This document shows, in pieces, positions 18,087 through 26,799 of a stretch of 64,000 nt of DNA. The stretch comes from Ochrobactrum sp. BTU1. Lineage in GTDB: Bacteria > Pseudomonadota > Alphaproteobacteria > Rhizobiales > Rhizobiaceae. The stretch covers positions 496,001 to 560,000 of the forward strand of contig CP076356.1 of NCBI GenBank assembly GCA_018798825.1, read 5' to 3'. The first letter of the stretch is position 1; each line of letters opens with the position of its first letter. A model generated the notes under the pieces. It was given only the letters and a program-made list of their open reading frames with translations, ran no database searches and was not told the DNA's origin. The translations under genes and the position numbers were made by a program.

Positions 18087-18815
18087 ATGACCGAAATTCC
18101 TCCACCTGGACCGATCGGGGCACTAGACCGACTGCATCGCTGGATGAACGGACATAGAATGCGGCGAGCGGTGGTTGTAGTTGCGTTCTTCATCGTGGGT
18201 TGGGCTTCATTGTTCGGTGGGTGGATTGCAGTTGCGATGCTGCGCGGATCGACTGAACGCAACGCCGGTGCCGTAGCGTTGCTATATGTCATTATCCCCT
18301 TCCTTTCGGTTGTCATGCTTTTCGTATTACAGCGTATGGCCTATCGCCGGTTTTGGGATGATGATCGCAACCGGTCTCTCGGGAAAAGCACGAAGGACTG
18401 GGCTCTTGAGACCAATACTGCACCGCCAGCACCGCTCGTTGACTGGCCGGTGACGTTACGGATCCGCCACACAATTTTCTATGCGCTCGCCATTTCAGGT
18501 TTGCTGTTTAGTTTTATGCCCTATCAGCACCAGCTCGCAGTTTTGAAATTCATGGTCAATATCAGTTCTGGTTCGGCGACATTACGACAGTTGCCGGGAT
18601 TGTTGTTCGGGTATCTGCCTATGTTCTTTTTTGCGCTGTGTGCAATAATGTTAACACATCGCCAGCAACGGCGTCGTGATGCAGGTTTGCTTAGTATTCG
18701 GGAGCGGCTATTGCTTCGGGCGGAGATAAACTGGCTCATGTCGTTCGGTGTTGCGCTTGCTAGCGTCATACTTTTGAGTCAGCTTTTCGGGAGTATGATT
18801 GTTTCCCGTCTCTGA
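18087..18815 (+). CDS. Multi-pass inner-membrane protein of unknown function (242 aa)
   Basis: Hydropathy by eye gives about five transmembrane segments: VVVVAFFIVGWASLFGGW, VALLYVIIPFLSVVMLFVL, IFYALAISGLLFSFMPY, LLFGYLPMFFFALCAIML and a last helix near VALASVILLSQLFG. A basic loop (THRQQRRRDAGLLSIRERL) lies before the last one. ATG 18087 is preferred over an in-frame TTG at 18051. The upstream GGGGG stretch is a weak ribosome binding site. No known family was recognised. Confidence 0.65.
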   Translation: MTEIPPPGPIGALDRLHRWMNGHRMRRAVVVVAFFIVGWASLFGGWIAVAMLRGSTERNAGAVALLYVIIPFLSVVMLFVLQRMAYRRFWDDDRNRSLGKSTKDWALETNTAPPAPLVDWPVTLRIRHTIFYALAISGLLFSFMPYQHQLAVLKFMVNISSGSATLRQLPGLLFGYLPMFFFALCAIMLTHRQQRRRDAGLLSIRERLLLRAEINWLMSFGVALASVILLSQLFGSMIVSRL

Positions 18816-19099
18816 TATGCCTGGAGTAGGCTCGCGCCAATGCGATTACGCATCATGGTGACGTAGCTGAGCTTAGCTTCACTATGTTAAATTTTACAGC
18901 GTTTCCTAAGTCTCGAAAACATCATAACCGTAACCATAACCTGCCTGACGACAGATCGGGAGCAGCAGAGATGGCGAATGAACCGATAGGAGAATTCATG
19001 CCTTCAGGGGCTCTGGATTCAGTACTTGGTTGGTGCAAAACGAAGACCTAAAGTTTTATTTTGCAAAGTTGCATATTTCAAGATAGTGGCCTGCGGAAA

Positions 19100-20002
19100 C
19101 TACTCCCAAGGCGGTCTGGCCATCCATTCCTTTCGGATCATCTCGATAAATCTCCGCACTTTCGGCGAGACATGCCTGCGTGTAGGATAGACGGCAGAAA
19201 TAGGATGTTCGTCTCGGTAGAACTCCTGCAGTAGGGGCAAAAGGCGTCCTTGCCTGATATCTTCGCCGACGAGAAAGGCGCCAAGCTGAACGATGCCAAG
19301 ACTGTTCAACGCGGCGTCGCGAATTGCTTCGGTGTTGTTGAGCCTTAAGCCTCCTTGAACCGCAATCTCGCGCAGCTCTCCCCCTATCTGATAACGCCAT
19401 GGCACTGACGAATTTGCGTAGGTGAACACGATCTTCTGGTGAGATTGAAGATCGTCGATGCTCAATGGGGTTCCATGCTGTTCTATATAGGCTGGCGAGG
19501 CGCAGGTGATAAAACGGTGAGGGGCCAGAATTTGGCGGATCAGACCGCTGTCAGTCGGTCCGCCAATACGAATAGCGACGTCTATTCCGTCACTGACGAG
19601 ATCGCAATAGTCATCCGAGAATGTGACGTCTGCTTCTAGATCTGGCCACTGGGAGAGGAAACGTTGAAGCACTGGCAGGACATGCAGTCGACCGAATGCG
19701 GTGGGAATGTCGAGGCGAAGTCGCCCTTTTGGCGTTTGATTGCGCTCAGCAAGTGTCGCCTCTGCGTCATCAACCTCGCAAAGGATACGAAGAGCGTGGT
19801 CGTAAAACAGTCTGCCTTCCTCTGTCAGACTCACACTCCGCGTGGTTCGATGGATAAGGCGTGTCGCAAGATTATCCTCAAGCCGAGCGATACTCTTTCC
19901 AACCGCTGAACGAGTGATGCCTAGCCGGGCGGCAGCCTGCGTGAAACTTGCCGTATCTGCTACACGGACAAATGCCAACACATCTCCAAAATGATCGAGC
20001 AT
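19100..20002 (-). CDS. LysR-family transcriptional regulator
   Basis: The N-terminal winged helix-turn-helix (FVRVADTASFTQAAARLGIT followed by RSAVGKSIARLEDNLATRLI) and the substrate-binding-type effector domain are typical of the AaeR/DsdC-like LysR branch. It is about 300 residues long. ATG 20002 is preferred; a TTG three codons earlier is possible. It is divergent from the MFS exporter at 20122 across a 119-bp spacer, the standard arrangement for a LysR protein controlling its neighbour. Its inducer is unknown. Confidence 0.88.
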   Translation of the reverse strand: MLDHFGDVLAFVRVADTASFTQAAARLGITRSAVGKSIARLEDNLATRLIHRTTRSVSLTEEGRLFYDHALRILCEVDDAEATLAERNQTPKGRLRLDIPTAFGRLHVLPVLQRFLSQWPDLEADVTFSDDYCDLVSDGIDVAIRIGGPTDSGLIRQILAPHRFITCASPAYIEQHGTPLSIDDLQSHQKIVFTYANSSVPWRYQIGGELREIAVQGGLRLNNTEAIRDAALNSLGIVQLGAFLVGEDIRQGRLLPLLQEFYRDEHPISAVYPTRRHVSPKVRRFIEMIRKEWMARPPWE

Positions 20003-20121
20003 TGTATCCAAAATGTCCCATCTGTTGCGAATGTAACCTACTTTATAGATTTATCAGACCTAGTAAAGCACTTCATCTAGAGCGGCGAGGCTTACTCACC
20101 CTGAGATGAAAGGAAACTGAT

Positions 20122-21297
20122 TTGGAACTAATAGCGGAGCAAACCCTCAAGGAGGGAGTCCGAAGATGGGCAGCTGTCTATGTTGTGAGCCTCACAACGT
20201 TTGCAGTCGTGACGACGGAAATGCTACCGGTGGGCCCGATCACCTCGATTGCAGAAGCACTGAATATTTCAGTCGGTTCCGCCGGGTTGATCGTCTCAGT
20301 CCCTGCAATTCTTGCAGCCTTCTTTGCGCCTTTTGTAGTCATTGTGGCAAGCGACATCGACAGGCGGCATATTCTTGCAGGTCTACTTCTTCTACTGACT
20401 GCGGCAAATATTGCATCTGCCATGGCGCAAACGTTCCTATGGCTGCTTTTAGCGCGCACCGCAGTCGGGATTTGTATGGGCGGCATATGGGCAGTTGCTG
20501 GTGGACTTGCGCCGCGGTTGGCACCCACTCAATCGGTCGGATTGGCGACGGCAATAATCTTTGGCGGTGTCGCAGCGGCTTCGGTAATTGGTGTCCCGGT
20601 CGGCACAATGATTGGGGATTCCTTCGGTTGGCGATGGGCATTTGGTGCGATGGCAGTATTCAGCGCGATAGTCCTTTGTCTTAGCTTGTGGGTCCTACCT
20701 TGTCTGCCTGTTGCTCAATCTATTCGCCCCTCGCAGTTTATTGCTGAACTAAAGCGTTCGTCAGTTCAATTTGGATTGCTTCTGACAGGGATGCTCGTGG
20801 CAGGGCATTTCATGGCCTACACGTTTATCACCCCTGCTTTGCAGACAATTTCTGGGGTTTCCCCTGAATGGATCGCCGGACTACTATTTATCTTTGGGTT
20901 AGCAGGAATTATCGGAAACTTTCTTTTAGGCACTATTGCCCGAAAATGGCTCGGGATTTCTCTTGGCACAATTGCTATCGGCCTATTGACTGCAATTCTT
21001 GGTTTTGCGGCTTTGGGCGGGACACCTGCTCCTGCAATCAGCCTGCTCGTCTTGTGGGGCCTAGCGTATGGTGGGGTGTCCGTCACTCTACAGTCGTGGA
21101 TGATGAAAGCCGCACCATCGGCCATTGAAATTGCGACCGCACTTTTTGTCTCGGTCTTTAACATCGCCATCGCAACCGGATCGTTCATTGGCGGTCAGAC
21201 AATAGACGCCATCGGTCTTCGGGCAACTTTGTTTATCTCGGCTATTTTTCCCGCAGTAGCGCTGCTTTTAATGCAGGCTCGTCAATGGAGATACTGA
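20122..21297 (+). CDS. MFS efflux transporter (DHA1/AraJ-like)
   Basis: The 391-residue protein has 12 predicted helices and MFS motifs (IASDIDRRHILAGLL after helix 2; LLARTAVGICMGGIWAVAGG in helix 4; VIGVPVGTMIGDSFGWRWAF in helix 5). The helix 5 motif is characteristic of proton-driven drug and metabolite exporters of the DHA1 type. It starts at TTG with AAAGGAAA seven bases upstream. The MetX-like gene begins 2 bp after its stop, so the two form an operon under the divergent LysR regulator. The substrate is unknown, possibly the product of the following enzyme. Confidence 0.88.
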   Translation: MELIAEQTLKEGVRRWAAVYVVSLTTFAVVTTEMLPVGPITSIAEALNISVGSAGLIVSVPAILAAFFAPFVVIVASDIDRRHILAGLLLLLTAANIASAMAQTFLWLLLARTAVGICMGGIWAVAGGLAPRLAPTQSVGLATAIIFGGVAAASVIGVPVGTMIGDSFGWRWAFGAMAVFSAIVLCLSLWVLPCLPVAQSIRPSQFIAELKRSSVQFGLLLTGMLVAGHFMAYTFITPALQTISGVSPEWIAGLLFIFGLAGIIGNFLLGTIARKWLGISLGTIAIGLLTAILGFAALGGTPAPAISLLVLWGLAYGGVSVTLQSWMMKAAPSAIEIATALFVSVFNIAIATGSFIGGQTIDAIGLRATLFISAIFPAVALLLMQARQWRY

Positions 21298-21298
21298 A

Positions 21299-22309
21299 TT
21301 GAAACATGACGTTTTCGAACTCGGCTGCATCACGTTGCAATCAGGGAGACAAATGGCCGGCGCGCGACTTGCCTACAAGACTTATGGGTGTTTAAACGAA
21401 AAGAAAAACAACGTTATCGTCTATAATACCTCCTTTGCAGCTACGCATGAGGATGCAGAATGGCTAATCGGTATAGGAAGGGCGCTTGATCCCAATAAAT
21501 ACTTCATCGTTGTACCCAATATGTTCGGTAACGGCCTTTCAAGCTCACCCAGTAACACACCAAACGCAAAGACAAATGGCGGCTTTCCACACATTACAAT
21601 CTACGACAACGTCAAACAGCAATACCGACTGTTACGGGAGAGGTTCGGTATCGATGCGGTCCACCTCGCCATAGGATGGTCATTGGGTGGGGCGCAGGCA
21701 TTCGAATGGGCTTCAGCCTATCCTGAAATGGTGAAACGTCTCTTCGCGTTCCAGAGTGCCGCCTGTACATCGCGGCACTTTCATGTGTTCTTTGACAGTG
21801 TGAGGGCGGCCATCGAGATGGACGCCAAGTTTTGCAATGGCGTCTATTCAGAGCAACCAAATGCCGGTCTTCGCGTCGCGGCTCGGATTTACGCCGCATG
21901 GGGTTTCTCTCCTGCATTTTTTCGCCAGCGACTGGACGAAAAAGCACTTGGTTATGCATCACTTGATGATTTCCTTGTAAGATTCTGGGAGAATTGGTTT
22001 TTAAAGCGTGATGCAAACGACATTCTTGCTCATTTATGGACGGGGCAGCGTGCAGATATTAGCGCAAATGAGAAGTATCAGTTCGATCTCGACAAAGCAT
22101 TGGGTGCGATAAAGGCCGACACCATCATAATGCCTTCATCCAGCGATCTGTACTTTACCGTCGAAGATGCTGCTCGGGAAGCGTCACAAGTCCCTAATGC
22201 GGAATTACGGATTTTGGAATCCCACTGGGGCCACGTTGCAGGCGAAGGATTGAATGATGCTGACACGGTATTCATTGAAAGCGCAATTAATGACCTGTTG
22301 AGAAGATAA
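21299..22309 (+). CDS. MetX-like alpha/beta hydrolase (homoserine acyltransferase family)
   Basis: The 336-residue protein has the alpha/beta-hydrolase layout of the MetX family: ARLAYKTYGCLNEKKNNVIV near the start, FIVVPNMFGNGLSSSPSN, nucleophile elbow GWSLGGAQ (Ser128), an Asp in PSSSDLYFTVEDA and a catalytic His in ESHWGHVAGEG. Family members transfer acyl groups to homoserine or serine, or act as plain hydrolases. Its place beside an MFS exporter, away from methionine genes, suggests a specialised role. The start is TTG 21299, with GGAG 8-9 bases upstream inside the MFS gene. The reaction cannot be fixed from sequence. Confidence 0.8.
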   Translation: MKHDVFELGCITLQSGRQMAGARLAYKTYGCLNEKKNNVIVYNTSFAATHEDAEWLIGIGRALDPNKYFIVVPNMFGNGLSSSPSNTPNAKTNGGFPHITIYDNVKQQYRLLRERFGIDAVHLAIGWSLGGAQAFEWASAYPEMVKRLFAFQSAACTSRHFHVFFDSVRAAIEMDAKFCNGVYSEQPNAGLRVAARIYAAWGFSPAFFRQRLDEKALGYASLDDFLVRFWENWFLKRDANDILAHLWTGQRADISANEKYQFDLDKALGAIKADTIIMPSSSDLYFTVEDAAREASQVPNAELRILESHWGHVAGEGLNDADTVFIESAINDLLRR

Positions 22310-23018
22310 ATCGAGCCCGATACATCGCCTAGATCACGCAAGGTTCTCGAGCTATGGCCACCTGCGACACTATTCAAACTAGGTGTGCAGGTGGCCATTG
22401 TATCGGCGAATTCTCCTTTGATCCTATTGGCGATATTTTAGCGGGCAATTGGTGGTAATCTTGGTAGCGTACCAAGCGTGCCCACCCGGCGTTTGAGTGA
22501 CGTGGACCGGGTAATGCATGCCCCGCCATGAGGCCGGCGGATCTGATAACGGCAGTCAGCCCTAGTCTCTCCGAGAAGCCTCGAGGGGCAATGTTACCCG
22601 CCCGCATCTCCCGTCGTCATCTGAAACATATTTGCTACCGAAGTGGGCGGTGTTTTCCCATCAACTGCTTCTCGGAGCAGGGCATGAGAAAACAGACTCA
22701 ATAATCCCGGGAAGCAATCGCCAAACACCTGTTCACCGGAGTGCGATATTTTTCATTCCCAAGAATATAATAATAAATTGGGAATTGATCGGCGAAGATT
22801 TTAATTTCATTATGTATAGTCGCATCGCCCGCGACCAAGTTTACGAATAATATCGATAATAGATTTTGATAAAAGATATTGAGTCTCTTCGTAAGAACAA
22901 TAATATTTGGATATCTGCGCCTTACACAATTACGCGTATATATTTTTAAATAATATATTTTGCTATTATCAAAGGGTGGGCGAACGTAAATAATGCATCC
23001 TTACTAAGGAGTTGCTAA
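22310..23018. other. Intergenic region upstream of the three-gene operon
   Basis: The first half has composition like the flanking genes but no supported gene (a minus-strand frame at 22374-22607 could be debris). The second half (about 22740-23000) is very AT-rich and probably holds the promoter of the downstream operon, including an interrupted inverted repeat at 22755-22785. Confidence 0.5.
22755..22785. promoter_or_regulatory. Interrupted inverted repeat upstream of the methyltransferase-MFS operon
   Basis: ATTCCCAA (22755-22762) and TTGGGAAT (22778-22785) are exact reverse complements separated by 15 AT-rich bases, about 235 bp before the first gene of the operon. It could be an operator or an RNA hairpin. 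No T-run follows, so a terminator is unlikely. Confidence 0.4.
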
Positions 23019-24107
23019 GTGGTCAGCCCTAAGACGATCGAACAATGGCGGCAAGCGCCGCGCCTCAACACGTTTGCATGCTTCTTCAATAATACGGCAA
23101 CTGGCATCGCCGGCGCTCCTGGTCTCATGAAACCTTCGCCGGACAAGGGCCTCCTTCAGTACGACATAGATAGCCTTGTGTTCTGGGATAGCCATCGCCA
23201 GCTTTGGGGACATTTTGACAGCCATTACTTCGCAAGCATACCATTCCGTGTGGAGGAGGAGTGCCGTCTCGGATCTGCAATACTTGCCTACGCTTTGGAA
23301 GCCTGGGCGCGCACCAGGCGAGGAGCGACAGTCTATACTCTTGGCGCTGGAGAGGGCACGTTCGCGCGTACGCTGGCGAAGCTTGGTGATGGTCGCCTCA
23401 ATACCCTCTGCTGTAGCCCGACAGCCGGCAATCGCGAAAGTTTTTACGCAAATCGAGGAAGTAGCAATGCCCATTTCTACTATGGCCCTTTCTTCGATCT
23501 GACCGAAGAAAGCTATTGGAGTAATGTCGATCTTCACCCGTTTCGAGACGGTTTTGATGTCCTTTTGGAAGACACGACATTTCAGATGTACGGGGCAGAC
23601 CGTGACAACCAACTGGCCTTCGTGGTGCCGAGAATTCGAGAGAATGGCTTATTCATTCAAATTCAGAAGCTCTCACACTCTAAACGCGAGGAATATGATC
23701 GTCGAGAGCGTCAGAAGGATGAAGAGTTCAAGTCTCGTTTTTTCACCCGTACACAGATTGCATCAAAAAAAAGCGAAATCCTGAAAACCATGTCGAACTA
23801 TGAAGTTGGGCTGGAAGAAACGATAGCAGCGCTGAGACAGAATTTTCGTTTCTCCGTTGTTACCTGGAACAGCGGAAACTTTTATACGATCGTTTCCTCC
23901 AACTCGGAGCGGTCATTGAAGGATTTTGTCAATGGGATGATTAGGCCGGCAATTCCCGCCGAATTTAGTTACGAGCAACTACCTTTCACCTTGCTCAACA
24001 ACGCAGAAACTGGGCCCAATATTGATTGGTCATGGCGGCCGGCAAGATCAGTCGGCGAGGAGATTGCCGAGGGGCCGGTATCATCACAAAGATTTCAGTC
24101 GAGATGA
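23019..24107 (+). CDS. SAM-dependent methyltransferase-like enzyme (362 aa)
   Basis: GTG 23019 has a strong AAGGAG site seven bases upstream. Residues 104-117 (TVYTLGAGEGTFAR) form a class I SAM-binding motif, and a FDVLLEDTTFQMYG segment is placed like motif IV. The N-terminal 100 residues (including FWDSHRQLWGHFDSHYFASI) and the C-terminal 110 residues are extra and not recognised. The enzyme could be a methyltransferase or an aminobutyryl-transferase-like enzyme; sequence by eye cannot decide. Its stop overlaps the ATG of the exporter gene (ATGA, 24104-24107), and the third gene is also overlapped, so all three should act together. Confidence 0.72.
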   Translation: MVSPKTIEQWRQAPRLNTFACFFNNTATGIAGAPGLMKPSPDKGLLQYDIDSLVFWDSHRQLWGHFDSHYFASIPFRVEEECRLGSAILAYALEAWARTRRGATVYTLGAGEGTFARTLAKLGDGRLNTLCCSPTAGNRESFYANRGSSNAHFYYGPFFDLTEESYWSNVDLHPFRDGFDVLLEDTTFQMYGADRDNQLAFVVPRIRENGLFIQIQKLSHSKREEYDRRERQKDEEFKSRFFTRTQIASKKSEILKTMSNYEVGLEETIAALRQNFRFSVVTWNSGNFYTIVSSNSERSLKDFVNGMIRPAIPAEFSYEQLPFTLLNNAETGPNIDWSWRPARSVGEEIAEGPVSSQRFQSR

Positions 24108-25327
24108 TAGTTCGCTCGCGCGGCCTATTTCTTGCTTGCATGTTCTTTTTCAGTGTTGGCCGCAACGCCTTCTTTGTCGCAACGGCCTGGATTATGCTGG
24201 TTGCAACCGACAGCGTTCGCGCCGTTGCACTTCTTCTGATCGCCGGCACAGTGACTGAATTCGTGGTAAGCGGTCCAACCGGAATCATCGCCGACCGATG
24301 GAACAGACAAGTAGTCTGTATTGCTGCCGACTTGGCGAGAATCCTTGTTGTTGCAATGCTGGGTATTTCACTTGCGGGAGGGATTAGCTCAAGCGCGCTC
24401 TACATCGGGGTGATATCATATTCTGCCGCTGATCGACTCTATATGACTGCGATCCAGTCCATCGTGCCATCGATCAGCCCCCCTGACCGACTTGTCTCCT
24501 TCAACGCCTGGTCCTACGTTGGCATGCAGACGGGTAACTTCGCTGGTGCGTTTGCCGTCGGTCTCCTTCTCGATTTGATGTCTGATCGCTACGTATTCTG
24601 GTCGATTGCCCTTTGCTTCATAGCATCCACGCTGTTGATGCAACATTTACGGAGAGCCGTTCGCACAACGCAGGGTCGGCGCAGCCATCAAGTGCCGGTG
24701 GAAGCTGAGCATGAGACCGAGGGTGTGGCGCAGATCTGGAGAATGGGCGGACTTAGAAACCTTGCGATCATTTATGCTCAGATCTACACGACTGGCATGT
24801 TGATCAACACCTTGCTCTCAGGCTACGTTCTGCGGGAGATGCAGGGAACGTCAATCGAGTTTGGCAATCTCGAAGCCGCCTGGGCAGTTGGATCTGTTGT
24901 CTCTGGCATTCTTCTCACGACCGCCTATTTTCGCACTCCAACAACGGGAGCTTTGCGATATGCGCTATTTGCGGCAGCCACCGGGATGTCCGCATTCTAC
25001 GCAGTACCGTCGTTTGTTCCCGCAGTCGCCCTCATTGCGGCCCTCGGTGTCGTCTACAACATCTCGAGAATCCTGATTGACGTCGAAATTCAGCGTACCG
25101 TTACTCCTCGTTTTCTAGGGCGCGTAAAGGGAGTGATCCAAGCCACCTGCATGGGTTTTGGCCTAATAGTTTACGGGCTCGTGGCAGCGCTTGGCGATTC
25201 CATTTTGCCTTCAACAGTTTTCGCAAACTATGGGGTTTTCATGATTGTAACAGTAGTTCTCCTGTCTTTGTACGCGGCATGCCGACTGCTGCTGCCACTA
25301 GGAAAGCGTCCTCTCTTCGATGAATAA
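24104..25327 (+). CDS. EntS-like MFS exporter (MFS_3 type)
   Basis: The 407-residue protein has 12 predicted helices. The start region (LFLACMFFFSVGRNAFFVATAW) and the loop GPTGIIADRWNRQVVCIAADLAR match the MFS_3 family, which includes enterobactin exporters and other siderophore exporters. ATG 24104 overlaps the previous stop and is preferred over an in-frame start at 24026 that would overlap the methyltransferase by 82 bp. It shares 8 bp with the next gene. It likely exports the product of the flanking enzymes. Confidence 0.85.
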   Translation: MIVRSRGLFLACMFFFSVGRNAFFVATAWIMLVATDSVRAVALLLIAGTVTEFVVSGPTGIIADRWNRQVVCIAADLARILVVAMLGISLAGGISSSALYIGVISYSAADRLYMTAIQSIVPSISPPDRLVSFNAWSYVGMQTGNFAGAFAVGLLLDLMSDRYVFWSIALCFIASTLLMQHLRRAVRTTQGRRSHQVPVEAEHETEGVAQIWRMGGLRNLAIIYAQIYTTGMLINTLLSGYVLREMQGTSIEFGNLEAAWAVGSVVSGILLTTAYFRTPTTGALRYALFAAATGMSAFYAVPSFVPAVALIAALGVVYNISRILIDVEIQRTVTPRFLGRVKGVIQATCMGFGLIVYGLVAALGDSILPSTVFANYGVFMIVTVVLLSLYAACRLLLPLGKRPLFDE

Positions 25328-26726
25328 ATTAACTCCACAGGGTTTAAATCCATGTTCAAAGGCCGGTGCCGTAAGCGCCCTGTCGTACCTCATGCCAAAA
25401 ATTGTCCCGTTCTGGACGCGGCCGCTGACCGAATATGCCCGGTTTGTTTATGATGTAAGCCAACACGATGTTAAAGGTGGTGATCGCACGAAAGCCATGT
25501 CGCTTCTTCAGGCCTGTATCGAGCATGCAGCCTTAAAGGCGGGTTTCGATCCACAACAAGCTCTTTCTGCACGGCAACAGCTCAGCGATGCGCCGATTAT
25601 GCAGACGGGGCCACATTGCCTCCTCGCAATCGAGCCAGACGCCTTTTACACACACCTTTTCGGGTTGATGGGTCTTAAAGAGCATGCCCGCCAATGGCAT
25701 ATTTCCTACGCAGTCTCGACCGTAAAATTTGTCGAAAAAGCCAAGAAAGGTCCTGGCTGGTTAAACTTGGAACATGAACCCGTCAACATCTTCGGCCTGA
25801 CACGCAGCCGGATGGTGCCATATAACGTATGCGCGCCTGGCGGGCCATACAGGTTTGCGTTTTCCAGCCGCCAAGGCGAGGCGCCTGCAAATCGCTCCGC
25901 CGCGCGATTGAAGGGGTACCTGCCGACTGAAGAGTTTTCGTCAGGAGCAGAGGCTTTAAAGGCGGGGAACCTAGCCATCTGGGATCGTTGGTTTCCATCG
26001 GAGTTCAACTTCCTTCAGCTCGATGACATCGACGTCGCTGATTTGGTTGCTTCGCATCTAGCGGATCGGGATTCCTGGCTTGCTCGCTGCTATGTCGGAG
26101 ATGGTGCATTCGCATCTCGGCTGCTTGCCGAATTGGACATTTTGAATGCCGGACCTTGGGCTGGCTGGATCAGGAGGACAACAGATCTTTTCTGGGGCAT
26201 GGACAGCGGCAGGATACTCCCGCTTCGCCTGCAAGGTGGGGCCCTCCTCAGCGAGGCCGAGCCAGGATTTGTAGTAAAATTCGATGTCGCTAGCCTGCGC
26301 CGTGCGCTAGGCGAACGGCGCTTGGTGCCCAATATGGTGACGGCCTTTTTGGTCACTTCGATCTTGCCAGGCGTGAGAACTCTCGGCGGAAGCAGACAAA
26401 CCATCTATCTGCCCTTGATGCGTTATTTGATTTGGCGAGTGATGGAAGTTCTTGGGTTGGGTTCGTTCGCCGACGAACTTAAAGCGGATGTGATGCCTTG
26501 TTTATGGGGACACCGAGTTTTAAGGCCTGCGGAGGTGGATCCGTTCGCCGAGTTGGAACAGGCTGGTTGTGCGATGCACATTGCCGAACGGCTAGGTAAG
26601 CAGCCACTCTTACTTGCATGTGGCTCGCTGGCCAGCTTTACCGAGGACCCAACCTGGGCAGATCTAATGGTCGGAATTGAGGATTCTCTTGTTCAATCAG
26701 AAGCACCAGAATGGGCGCTTAGCTAA
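25320..26726 (+). CDS. Unknown protein of the three-gene operon (468 aa)
   Basis: The ATG lies inside the last codons of the exporter gene, so translation is coupled. The protein is soluble and has no signal peptide. Notable segments are APIMQTGPHCLLAIEPDAFY (about 90-110), GPGWLNLEHEPVNIFG, RILPLRLQGGALLSEAEPGF, and LVPNMVTAFLVTSILPGVR followed by TLGGSRQTIYLPLM. The pairing of a TGPH loop near the N-terminus with a late LxPN...GG...Y segment faintly recalls BshC-type ligases, but I would not assign it on that basis. Coupling to a SAM enzyme and an EntS-like exporter suggests a biosynthetic enzyme. Confidence 0.65.
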   Translation: MNKLTPQGLNPCSKAGAVSALSYLMPKIVPFWTRPLTEYARFVYDVSQHDVKGGDRTKAMSLLQACIEHAALKAGFDPQQALSARQQLSDAPIMQTGPHCLLAIEPDAFYTHLFGLMGLKEHARQWHISYAVSTVKFVEKAKKGPGWLNLEHEPVNIFGLTRSRMVPYNVCAPGGPYRFAFSSRQGEAPANRSAARLKGYLPTEEFSSGAEALKAGNLAIWDRWFPSEFNFLQLDDIDVADLVASHLADRDSWLARCYVGDGAFASRLLAELDILNAGPWAGWIRRTTDLFWGMDSGRILPLRLQGGALLSEAEPGFVVKFDVASLRRALGERRLVPNMVTAFLVTSILPGVRTLGGSRQTIYLPLMRYLIWRVMEVLGLGSFADELKADVMPCLWGHRVLRPAEVDPFAELEQAGCAMHIAERLGKQPLLLACGSLASFTEDPTWADLMVGIEDSLVQSEAPEWALS

Positions 26727-26799
26727 TTCACAGTGCTACCCTCAGGCGAGCAAAGAGCACTATGAGTAGCCCCTCAATGGAATTATGAAGGCAGGATTG

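Noticed and set aside
23004..23612. 202-codon minus-strand frame opposite the SAM-enzyme gene
   Set aside because: The plus-strand gene has a strong ribosome binding site, a SAM motif and coupling to its neighbours; the minus frame is a shadow.
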